Of a stretch of DNA of 17,849 nucleotides, positions 1 through 5,927 are shown one piece after another (positions within the stretch are counted from its first letter, which is position 1; every line of letters begins with the position of its first letter). The position numbers and the translations under genes were made by a program. Source of the DNA: JAGOBX01 sp036733285 (GTDB taxonomy: Bacteria > JAGOBX01); the NCBI GenBank assembly GCA_036733285.1, contig DAINAU010000088.1:1-17849 (forward strand), read 5' to 3'. Under the pieces are notes generated by a model that worked only from the letters and a program-made list of their open reading frames with translations, did not search any database and was not told where the DNA came from.

Positions 1-277
1 CGCGTATATATGTTTTGAAAAACTTCACTGTTTTTATTGCATTATTCGGGTTTAACAAAAATTCAGAAGGTCGAGCGACCGACAAATCAATCTTTTTATG
101 TTAATCTGTCTTCGGCGCTTGCGCAGGCGTCGAACATTAAAACCCCAGTTTCAAAACAATGCGGAATAACGACTTTATTTTGAGGGATTATATTATAATA
201 AAACACGTCGAATATCGAGGGAAAATCAATCAAAATTCAACTTTTTGACACTATTTTTCAGTTTTCGGCGTTTTCAT

Positions 278-312
278 TTTTCAAGTTATTGAAAATTAAA
301 CGCTTAATTTTC
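278..312 (+). repeat. Two mutually exclusive short hairpins
   Basis: TTTTCAA at 278-284 pairs perfectly with TTGAAAA at 289-295 around a GTTA loop. GAAAATTAA at 291-299 pairs perfectly with TTAATTTTC at 304-312 around an ACGC loop. The two stems share bases 291-295, so only one can form at a time. An outer 6-bp pairing (263-268 with 312-317) is also possible. This resembles an antiterminator/terminator pair, but no T-run or leader peptide follows, so a regulatory role is inference. Confidence 0.45.
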
Positions 313-322
313 CGAAAGATGG

Positions 323-369
323 GTTTTAGCCGAAGTTTCGTTCAAAACTTGCGAAACTTCGGTTAAAGC
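323..369 (+). repeat. Long hairpin, 18-bp stem
   Basis: Bases 323-340 pair with 352-369 around an 11-base loop. The 11 pairs next to the loop (CCGAAGTTTCG with CGAAACTTCGG) are perfect, and the outer 7 include two G-T pairs. No T-tract follows, so it is not a typical intrinsic terminator. It may be a REP-like palindrome, a processed RNA structure, or the end of an upstream transcript. Confidence 0.6.
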
Positions 370-436
370 ATTAATTTTATCGGACTTTTATTTTACTCGT
401 CGATTTTGGCAGTGTTGAGGCGAAACTAAAAACAGC

Positions 437-465
437 TTGCAATTTTTATAATTATATCGTATCAT
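437..465 (+). promoter_or_regulatory. Candidate sigma70 promoter for glgC
   Basis: TTGCAA at 437-442 and TATCAT at 460-465 are separated by 17 bases, giving 4/6 and 5/6 matches to the -35 and -10 consensus. It would give a leader of about 80 bases before glgC. An alternative TTGATA/TAAAGT pair lies about 45 bases further downstream. In an AT-rich genome such matches arise by chance, so confidence is low. Confidence 0.35.
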
Positions 466-553
466 ACCGAATAAAGGAAAACTTGATAAAGAATAAATTT
501 TAATTAAAGTATCGTTTAAAATAATATTGTTTTTAGCTAAGGAGGGGATTTAA

Positions 554-1834
554 ATGGCTTCTCGCGAATCTGTGGCTATCATAATGGGAGGCGGAAAAGG
601 CACGCGGTTATTTCCTTTAACAAAAGACAGATGCAAACCTGCGGTTCCGCTTGTGGGGAAATACAGATTGATTGACATACCGATAAGTAATTGTCTCAAT
701 TCGGAGATTAACAGAATATTCGTTTTAACGCAATATAATTCGGAATCATTGAACCGTCATATAAAAAACACCTACAGGTTTGATACGTTTTCAAAAGGTT
801 TTGTGGATATACTTGCTGCGGAACAAACCGGAGATTCCGACGACTGGTATCAGGGAACCGCGGACGCAGTCAGGCACAATATAAAACATTTCAGATTTGC
901 AAAACCGAAATATGTGGTTATTCTATCCGGAGATCAGCTTTATCAAATGGATTTTAAGCGGATGCTTTCAAGGCATATTGAGAAAAACGCCGATATATCC
1001 ATAGCGGTTATTCCGGTTGACAGAGAATCCGCCAAAGAATTCGGAATTCTAAAAATGAATCGAAAAGGAAAAATAGTCGAGTTCAAAGAAAAACCGAAAG
1101 AAGACGCGGTTCTTGATTCTCTAAAAGTTGATAATAATCTGTTAGAAGGCGATAATATAGAAATAGCGGAAGGTAAAAATTATCTTGCCTCAATGGGCAT
1201 ATATATTTTCAATTACGATATTTTAATTGAAGCGCTTGATAACACGCTTGAAGATTTTGGAAAACATATTATTCCGGCGGCTATAACTAATTACGACGTA
1301 TATTCGTATTTATATAACGGATACTGGGAAGACATAGGAACTATAAAAGCTTTTTATAACGCCAATATTGATTTGACTTCGGAATTTAAAAATTTTGATT
1401 TTTACAATAGCGCATATCAGGTATATACTCATGCAAGGTATTTGCCTATATCAAAAATCAACGACTGCAAAATTATAAAATCATTAATTGCGGAGGGATG
1501 TTTAATCACTCACAGCGAGATAGAAAATTCGATAATCGGATTGAGAAGTTATATTTGCGCCGGATGCGTTATAAAATCGTCTTTGTTAATGGGCAATGAC
1601 CATTATGAATTTGCAGAAACATCAAAAAACAAAACCAAAGAACCTATTATTGGAATAGGGAAAAATACGTTTATTGAAAAAGCGATTATTGATAAAAACG
1701 CCAGAATAGGAGAAAACGTTATTATCAAAAATAAGGACAATGTAGAGGAATTTGACGGCGAGGGTTATTCAATAAGAGACGGCATAGTGATTATACATAA
1801 AGATTCGGCGATTCCCGACGGAACTGTAATTTAA
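554..1834 (+). CDS. glgC: Glucose-1-phosphate adenylyltransferase (ADP-glucose pyrophosphorylase)
   Basis: The enzyme makes ADP-glucose from glucose-1-phosphate and ATP, the committed step of bacterial glycogen synthesis in the cytoplasm. The 426 residues match the usual family length. The N-terminal nucleotidyltransferase fold shows the glycine-rich loop GGGKGTRLFPLT (12-23), then KPAVPLVGKYRLIDIPISN (28-46), YQGTADAVRHN (99-109), LSGDQLYQMD (124-133), the sugar-phosphate-binding FKEKP (177-181) and YWEDIGTI (257-264). The last third is a left-handed beta-helix-type repeat region (for example residues 310-360). The wording of the first motifs (YRLIDIPISNCLNS) is closer to the cyanobacterial/plant type than to the E. 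coli type. A strong AAGGAGGGG ribosome site ends 6 bases before the ATG. No other glycogen gene (glgA, glgB, glgP) lies in the window, so glgC stands alone here. Confidence 0.95.
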   Translation: MASRESVAIIMGGGKGTRLFPLTKDRCKPAVPLVGKYRLIDIPISNCLNSEINRIFVLTQYNSESLNRHIKNTYRFDTFSKGFVDILAAEQTGDSDDWYQGTADAVRHNIKHFRFAKPKYVVILSGDQLYQMDFKRMLSRHIEKNADISIAVIPVDRESAKEFGILKMNRKGKIVEFKEKPKEDAVLDSLKVDNNLLEGDNIEIAEGKNYLASMGIYIFNYDILIEALDNTLEDFGKHIIPAAITNYDVYSYLYNGYWEDIGTIKAFYNANIDLTSEFKNFDFYNSAYQVYTHARYLPISKINDCKIIKSLIAEGCLITHSEIENSIIGLRSYICAGCVIKSSLLMGNDHYEFAETSKNKTKEPIIGIGKNTFIEKAIIDKNARIGENVIIKNKDNVEEFDGEGYSIRDGIVIIHKDSAIPDGTVI

Positions 1835-1867
1835 ACTTAAACCGGCCGGCGGATTTTAAAAAATGTT

Positions 1868-1895
1868 TTGATATGAAATAGCGTTAATTTATAAA
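1868..1895 (+). promoter_or_regulatory. Candidate promoter for the zinc-ribbon gene
   Basis: TTGATA (1868-1873) and TATAAA (1890-1895) are 16 bases apart, each 5/6 to consensus. They lie 42 bases before the start codon of the zinc-ribbon gene. The CCGGCCGG palindrome just after glgC (about 1842-1849) has no T-run, so it is not an obvious terminator. Confidence 0.5.
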
Positions 1896-1937
1896 ACGTA
1901 AAATGATTTTTGAACAAAAGAAAAGGGTGAGTTTATA

Positions 1938-2177
1938 ATGCCTATATTCGAGTATAAATGCGAAATTTGCGGAAACGATTTTGAATGTTTGATAAATGGA
2001 AATGAAATCGCCGTATGCGATAAATGCGGAAGCGACAGGTTAAAAAAAAAATTTTCGGTATTCGGAATTGGTTCGTCTGCTTTGGGCGGAGATTTTGGTT
2101 GTAATAGTAAAACCTGCGAATCCGGTTATTGTCCCAATGCGTCAAATTCGCAATGCGGATGCCCGAATTGTCATTAA
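1938..2177 (+). CDS. FmdB-family zinc-ribbon protein with an extra Cys-rich tail
   Basis: A 79-residue protein starting MPIFEYKCEICG, the hallmark opening of the FmdB/putative regulatory zinc-ribbon family. Two CxxC knuckles (C8/C11 and C27/C30) should bind one zinc ion, and the KKKFSVFG stretch after the second knuckle is also typical. The molecular role of the family is not established; a regulatory function is only a legacy label from formamidase operons. Unusual here is the C-terminal tail: residues 55-79 hold six more cysteines (55, 60, 65, 73, 75, 78) and a terminal histidine, which could bind a second metal. An AAGGGTGAG ribosome site precedes the ATG. The gene sits between glgC and the rplM operon with its own candidate promoter, and nothing in the context gives its function. 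Confidence 0.85.
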   Translation: MPIFEYKCEICGNDFECLINGNEIAVCDKCGSDRLKKKFSVFGIGSSALGGDFGCNSKTCESGYCPNASNSQCGCPNCH

Positions 2178-2223
2178 TAAACAAGAAATCCGAAAAATAT
2201 TTTACAAACTTATATAAAAAAAC

Positions 2224-2251
2224 TTGACAAAATTGTGTTTTTAAATATAAT
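2224..2251 (+). promoter_or_regulatory. Consensus sigma70 promoter of the rplM-rpsI-argJ operon
   Basis: TTGACA (2224-2229) and TATAAT (2246-2251) match both consensus hexamers exactly with a 16-base spacer, the best promoter in the window. Transcription should begin near 2258, leaving a leader of about 60 bases before rplM. A perfect 7-bp inverted repeat (AATACGA at 2249-2255, TCGTATT at 2266-2272) overlaps the -10 and start region. This could be a DNA operator, or part of a leader fold if transcription begins slightly earlier. Confidence 0.85.
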
Positions 2252-2320
2252 ACGAATGTTTTAAATCGTATTCTGTATTTTTGACAACGATTTTAATATT
2301 GATTGAGGAGAATATTAAGA

Positions 2321-2749
2321 ATGAAAACTACATTTATCGAACCGGAGAATATTGAGAAAAAATGGATATTAATAGACGCGGAAAATATTACTCTCGGAAA
2401 ACTCGCCGTAAAAATTGTCGAGATTATAAAAGGTAAAAACAAACCTGAATACAGACAAGACAAAGATTGCGGAGATTCAGTTGTCGTTATTAACGCTTCA
2501 AAGATTAAGGTTACCGGCGACAAATTAAATCAAAAAGAATATTTCAAACATTCGTTATGGGTTGGCCATTTTAAGATGACTAAATTAAAAGATATGATGA
2601 AGACAAAACCCGAAGAAGTCATTTTACATGCGGTTAAAGGAATGCTACCGAAAAATCATCTTGGACGCAAATTTTTAAAAAAAGTGAGAGTTTTTTCAGG
2701 CGCCTCGCACAATCATGAATCGCAGAAACCGGAAAGAATTGAGTTTTAA
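2321..2749 (+). CDS. rplM: 50S ribosomal protein L13
   Basis: L13 is an early-assembling protein of the large ribosomal subunit. From the ATG at 2321 the product is 142 residues, the same length as E. coli L13. I prefer this start over an in-frame TTG at 2303 because the GAGGAG ribosome site (2305-2310) lies between them at correct spacing for the ATG. Family features are KKWILIDAENITLGKLAVKI near the N-terminus, the YFKHSLWVGHFK stretch in the middle, and the signature AVKGMLPKNHLGRKFLKKV before the C-terminal GASHNHESQKPE. It is the first gene of the operon, followed after 20 bases by rpsI, the usual L13-S9 pair. In E. coli L13 can repress its own operon through the mRNA leader; whether that happens here is not visible. 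Confidence 0.97.
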   Translation: MKTTFIEPENIEKKWILIDAENITLGKLAVKIVEIIKGKNKPEYRQDKDCGDSVVVINASKIKVTGDKLNQKEYFKHSLWVGHFKMTKLKDMMKTKPEEVILHAVKGMLPKNHLGRKFLKKVRVFSGASHNHESQKPERIEF

Positions 2750-2769
2750 TTTAGGAGGAAACTTTTAAA

Positions 2770-3159
2770 ATGATAAATTATATATTGGGATTAGGCCGCC
2801 GCAAAAGGTCGATAGCAAAAATTTATATGAAGTCCGGCGACGGTAAAATATTGATAAACGATAGAAATCTTGAAGAGTATTTTAATAAAGGCTCATTGAT
2901 AAGCGCGGTAAAACAGCCGTTGGAATTAACGAATAATTTAGGGAATTTCGACGTTGTAGTAACTGTGAACGGCGGCGGCACAACCGGACAAGCCGAAGCT
3001 ATAAGATTGGGCATATCCCGCGCGCTTATTAAAAACGACCCGAATTTAAAAAAACAATTGAAAGGCGAAGGATATTTGACAAGAGATTCGAGAAAAGTCG
3101 AAAGGAAAAAATATGGTCAAGCAAAAGCGAGAAAACGTTATCAATTCTCAAAACGTTAA
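2770..3159 (+). CDS. rpsI: 30S ribosomal protein S9
   Basis: S9 is a small-subunit protein whose C-terminal tail reaches the P-site tRNA. The 129 residues fit the family. They show GLGRRKRSIAKIYMKSGDGK near the start, the central GGGTTGQAEAIRLGISRAL, and the basic tail ending in the universal SKR. A strong AGGAGG ribosome site precedes the ATG. The last 47 bases of the gene, encoding the conserved basic tail, are read again in another frame as the start of argJ, which should tie argJ translation to S9 translation. Confidence 0.97.
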   Translation: MINYILGLGRRKRSIAKIYMKSGDGKILINDRNLEEYFNKGSLISAVKQPLELTNNLGNFDVVVTVNGGGTTGQAEAIRLGISRALIKNDPNLKKQLKGEGYLTRDSRKVERKKYGQAKARKRYQFSKR

Positions 3160-4375
3160 TCTTAGCTCAAAAAACGGCATAGGAATTACGGCGGCAAAAG
3201 GATATTTAGCCGCCGGAATAAAAGCCGGATTAAAAAAAAGTTCGAATTATGATTTGGGATGCGTCTATTCCGTAAAAGACGCCGTGACAGCCGCTTGTTT
3301 CACATCAAATAAATTTGCCGCTGCGCCTGTAATAAGTTCGATAGAACAAATGTCAAAAACCGAATTAAAAAGATTAATAATAGTAAATAGCGGTTCGGCA
3401 AACGCCTGCACAGGCGAAACCGGTTTAAAAATAAACCGGTTCATAATTGAAAAATCGGCAAAAGAATTTGACTTGCCCGAAGACAGAATACTAACGGCGT
3501 CCACGGGGAAGATAGGCGTTCAGTTGCCGGTTGAAAAAATAATCGGCAACATAAAACTATTAAAAGAATCCCTGAGCAATAATACTGAAAATAATTTTTC
3601 AAAAGCAATAATTACAACCGACACTGTAGAAAAAAAAATCAACGTATCTTATAAGTCGGGAAATAAAACGATTATTATAGGCGGATGCGCGAAAGGTTCG
3701 GGAATGATAAATCCCAATATGGCCACTATGTTGTGCTTTATAACCACCGACGCATTAATTGGAGCGGACGCGTTGCGGTCGGCGTTAAAAACCGCGGTGA
3801 ATAAATCTTTTAATTCGATTACGGTAGATGGAGATATGTCGACAAATGACAGCGTTTACGTTATGGCAAACGGAATGGCAGAGAATGAACCGATAGAGAA
3901 TATTGATTCCGCCGATTATAAAAAATTCACGGAAAAATTAACATACGTCTGCGTCGAATTAGCCAAAATGATTGTAAAGGACGGAGAAGGCGCGACAAAA
4001 TTTATTCAGATAAAAGTTATTAATTCCGGAAATTACGAACAAGGAAAAATAATAGCCGAACTAATAGCGAATTCAAATCTTGTTAAAACGGCTTTATTCG
4101 GCTGCGATTTGAATTGGGGAAGGATTATTTCTTCGATCGGGAGCGCGAAATTTGCGTTTAATCCGGAAAACGTCAAATTATATATTAATAATAATTTAAT
4201 ATTCGAAAAAGGAATGGAAGCCGAATACGATTCGGAAAAATTAAATAAGATAATGAAATTAAAAGAAATACATATCGCTGTGGATATGGGTTTAAACGAA
4301 AGCGAAGAAGTTATGGAGTGGACTTCCGATTTAACGTATGATTATGTGAAAATTAATGCCGAATATTCTACTTAA
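3113..4375 (+). CDS. argJ: Bifunctional ornithine acetyltransferase / N-acetylglutamate synthase
   Basis: ArgJ moves the acetyl group from N-acetylornithine to glutamate in the cyclic arginine pathway; bifunctional forms also use acetyl-CoA. The 420-residue precursor is normally cut by itself into alpha and beta chains. The cleavage motif KGSGMINPNMATML is intact, with the nucleophile at T205 after A204, and the oxyanion-hole T131-G132 of STGKIG is present. The C-terminus YDYVKINAEYST is typical. The only usable start is the ATG at 3113, with AAGGA upstream and no later ATG, GTG or TTG before conserved sequence, so the gene overlaps rpsI by 47 bases. The first 20 or so residues look unconserved, as expected for codons constrained by S9. 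Whether this enzyme is mono- or bifunctional cannot be told from sequence alone. No other arg gene is present. Confidence 0.95.
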   Translation: MVKQKRENVINSQNVNLSSKNGIGITAAKGYLAAGIKAGLKKSSNYDLGCVYSVKDAVTAACFTSNKFAAAPVISSIEQMSKTELKRLIIVNSGSANACTGETGLKINRFIIEKSAKEFDLPEDRILTASTGKIGVQLPVEKIIGNIKLLKESLSNNTENNFSKAIITTDTVEKKINVSYKSGNKTIIIGGCAKGSGMINPNMATMLCFITTDALIGADALRSALKTAVNKSFNSITVDGDMSTNDSVYVMANGMAENEPIENIDSADYKKFTEKLTYVCVELAKMIVKDGEGATKFIQIKVINSGNYEQGKIIAELIANSNLVKTALFGCDLNWGRIISSIGSAKFAFNPENVKLYINNNLIFEKGMEAEYDSEKLNKIMKLKEIHIAVDMGLNESEEVMEWTSDLTYDYVKINAEYST

Positions 4376-4390
4376 AATCAGGTTTTAAAA

Positions 4391-4783
4391 ATGCATCCGA
4401 ATATTTTAAAAATGGGTTTGATTTTATTAGTTGTTGGAATGGCGGTATATGCGATTTTTTTTTCCGCAAACGATTATCAAAACGATCCTGATAGATTTTT
4501 AAAATTAAAACAGGCAAATCTTCAAAGCGACGCATATTCAAACGATAAAAAATTTTACGAGGAATACAATGCCGGCGAATACGCTTATAAAAACCAAAAA
4601 TACGAAGAAGCCAGCCGTCATTTTCACAATGTATATTTTAATTATCCCAGAATGCCAAAAGGTCAATTAAAATTAAGCGCGCTGCATTATATAAACAGAA
4701 TAAAGTTCATACTTGAAGACCGTCAAAAAAACGGACCGGATACAGAGACAAAGGTAAAACAATATTATAAAACCGTAGATTGA
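4391..4783 (+). CDS. Small membrane-anchored TPR-like protein, function unknown
   Basis: A 130-residue protein I do not recognise. Residues 7-25 form one hydrophobic N-terminal helix, probably an uncleaved anchor. The rest is polar and helical. Residues 57-86 resemble one tetratricopeptide unit, with the small/aromatic pattern of AGEYAYKNQKYEEASRHF, followed by a helix ending in a charged, unstructured tail. A single TPR-type unit on an anchor usually holds a partner protein at the membrane, which is inference. It begins 15 bases after argJ with only a weak ribosome site (CAGG), so it is likely cotranscribed with argJ. The stop is TGA, one of few in the window. Confidence 0.7.
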   Translation: MHPNILKMGLILLVVGMAVYAIFFSANDYQNDPDRFLKLKQANLQSDAYSNDKKFYEEYNAGEYAYKNQKYEEASRHFHNVYFNYPRMPKGQLKLSALHYINRIKFILEDRQKNGPDTETKVKQYYKTVD

Positions 4784-4846
4784 TTCGAATTTTTTTATAT
4801 TTAATGATAAAAAATAAAAAGTAAAAAAACGAGGAGGAATTTTAAA

Positions 4847-5206
4847 ATGACAAAGAAAATTTTAGTTATTGAAGACGACCTCGATTATATCGAAGTGTTA
4901 AAAAAAAGAATGACGTCTCAGGATTTTGAACTTGTTTTTGCCACTAAAGGTTTTGACGCCGTCGATATAATAATAAATAAAACTCCGGATATCATATTGC
5001 TGGATTTGAATCTTCCGTATATAGACGGAGACGCGGTCATATCAGCTTTTAAAAGCAGGAATCTGGCGAAAAACATTCCGATAATTATTAATTCCGCGCG
5101 TTCTGAAGAAGATATAAAAAAAGCTATGGAGAAAATCGGAGCGAAAGCGTTTATAAAAAAACCGACTGATTTTTCTAAACTAATAGAATTATTAAAATCT
5201 CTATAA
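4847..5206 (+). CDS. Stand-alone CheY-like response regulator receiver
   Basis: A 119-residue receiver domain with nothing attached, so it must signal by protein contact rather than DNA binding. The acidic pocket residues D10 and D11, the phosphoacceptor D53 (LLDLNLP), the switch serine S83 (IINSAR) and lysine K105 (IKKP) are all present, so it should be phosphorylatable. A strong GAGGAGG ribosome site lies before the ATG. No histidine kinase or chemotaxis gene lies in the window, so the partner is unknown. An intrinsic terminator follows directly, which separates it from the second receiver gene. Confidence 0.9.
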   Translation: MTKKILVIEDDLDYIEVLKKRMTSQDFELVFATKGFDAVDIIINKTPDIILLDLNLPYIDGDAVISAFKSRNLAKNIPIIINSARSEEDIKKAMEKIGAKAFIKKPTDFSKLIELLKSL

Positions 5207-5212
5207 TCAAAT

Positions 5213-5242
5213 AAAAAAATCTTTGCCATGCAAGATTTTTTT
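5213..5242 (+). terminator. Intrinsic terminator after the first receiver gene
   Basis: A-rich 5213-5219 plus TCTT (5220-5223) and GC (5225-5226) pair with GC (5230-5231), AAGA (5232-5235) and a run of seven T (5236-5242). The stem has a single bulged T and a 3-base loop. Because the arms are A-runs and T-runs, it may stop transcription in both directions. Confidence 0.75.
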
Positions 5243-5275
5243 ATATTCTAACTTGTTCTGACGGATAATTATTAA

Positions 5276-5641
5276 ATGGCCAGAATACTAATTGCAGACG
5301 ACACGCTAATAATGCGCAGTTTCATAAAGACTGTTTTAATCAAAGCCGGCCATTCAATAGCGGGCGAAGCTGAGAACGGAGAAGAAGCGTATAATAAATA
5401 TAAAGAAGTTCTTCCGGATATAGTTACGATGGATATTACGATGCCTGTATTAAACGGCATAGAAGCGTCAAAAAAAATATTGAATGAATTCCCGAAAGCT
5501 AAGATTATAATGACGTCTGCGTTAGAACAAAAAAACGTGATTCTTGAAGCCCTTGAAATAGGCGTAAAAAATTATATTTTAAAACCTATAAACAAAGAAA
5601 AAATGATCGACCTTATCAACGAAGTCGTCAATTCGGAATAA
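5276..5641 (+). CDS. Second stand-alone CheY-like response regulator receiver
   Basis: A 121-residue single receiver domain with all switch residues: D8/D9, phosphoacceptor D53 (TMDITMP), S81 (MTSAL) and K103 (LKP). Its wording (ILIADDTLIMRSFIK, MDITMPVLNGIEA, ILKP) is that of true CheY/chemotaxis receivers. It is clearly different from the receiver upstream, so this is not a recent duplication. The ribosome site is weak (CGGA about 10 bases upstream), and a terminator separates it from the first receiver, so it probably has its own promoter or depends on read-through. The gene ends exactly where the palindromic repeat region begins. The output partner is unknown. Confidence 0.9.
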   Translation: MARILIADDTLIMRSFIKTVLIKAGHSIAGEAENGEEAYNKYKEVLPDIVTMDITMPVLNGIEASKKILNEFPKAKIIMTSALEQKNVILEALEIGVKNYILKPINKEKMIDLINEVVNSE

Positions 5642-5880
5642 TTTAACCCGAAAACCGCATAAAGATTTTGAAAAATTGTTCAGCATAGAATACTTGTTTC
5701 AGACAATTTTTCAAAATCTTAAAAACATATGATTTACGGCTAAAGCCGTAAATTTAAAACTTCTAAAAAACCTGAAAACTGCCAAGAAAAAAATTAATGC
5801 TTTTGAAAAAGCGCTCAAAATCAATGTTTTTTCTTACTTTCAGCGCTTTTTTAAGATTCTAATGCGGTTTTCAGGTTAAA
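5642..5880. repeat. 239-bp inverted-repeat-bounded, heavily folded intergenic element
   Basis: The ends are a 19-bp inverted repeat with one mismatch: TTTAACCCGAAAACCGCAT at 5642-5660 and its complement at 5862-5880. A third, imperfect copy starts near 5768 and can instead pair with the right end (5769-5782 with 5864-5877, 14 pairs with one G-T). Inside lie a perfect 18-bp stem (5662-5679 with 5703-5720), a 9-bp stem with a TAAA loop (5732-5740 with 5745-5753) and the AGCGCT hairpin listed separately. The element lies between convergent genes and starts right after the stop codon of the second receiver gene. No target-site duplication is obvious. It could be a MITE-like or REP/BIME-like repeat, or a structured RNA. 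Confidence 0.6.
5801..5856. terminator. Probable bidirectional terminator hairpin between convergent genes
   Basis: AAAAAGCGCT (5806-5815) pairs perfectly with AGCGCTTTTT (5842-5851). Five further pairs outside, including two G-T, extend the stem to 15. On the plus strand the stem runs into six T. On the minus strand the mirror arm also ends in T-rich sequence, so it may serve both the receiver gene and the envC-like gene. The 26-base loop is longer than usual for a terminator, and part of it can pair with 5784-5792 instead. Confidence 0.5.
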
Positions 5881-5927
5881 ACTTCCTTTTTGTCAAGCGC
5901 GTCAAACGAATTTAAAAAATGCGCGTT

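Larger units (their letters stand above)
1..436. other. Gene-free, hairpin-rich left edge
   Basis: I see no convincing coding region or RNA gene here. The stretch holds several inverted repeats. There is a small palindrome at 69-80 (GGTCGAGCGACC). A GC-richer 8-bp stem pairs 111-118 with 127-134 and has one G-T pair. The stronger hairpins at 278-312 and 323-369 are listed separately. A TATAAT hexamer lies at 194-199 but has no good -35 at the right distance. The region could be a leader or terminator zone between an unseen upstream gene and glgC, or the remains of a structured repeat. Nothing in it decides between these. Confidence 0.5.

Noticed and set aside
1942..2184. Minus-strand open frame of 80 codons opposite the zinc-ribbon gene
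   Set aside because: It is the complement of a clear FmdB-type gene, has no ribosome site and encodes a low-complexity Arg/Phe/Tyr-rich sequence.
2303..2320. TTG start adding six residues to L13
   Set aside because: The TTG lies before the GAGGAG ribosome site and the extra residues exceed the normal L13 length.
5642..5880. Insertion sequence or CRISPR array
   Set aside because: There is no transposase frame, no regularly spaced direct repeat and no spacer pattern; only inverted repeats are present.
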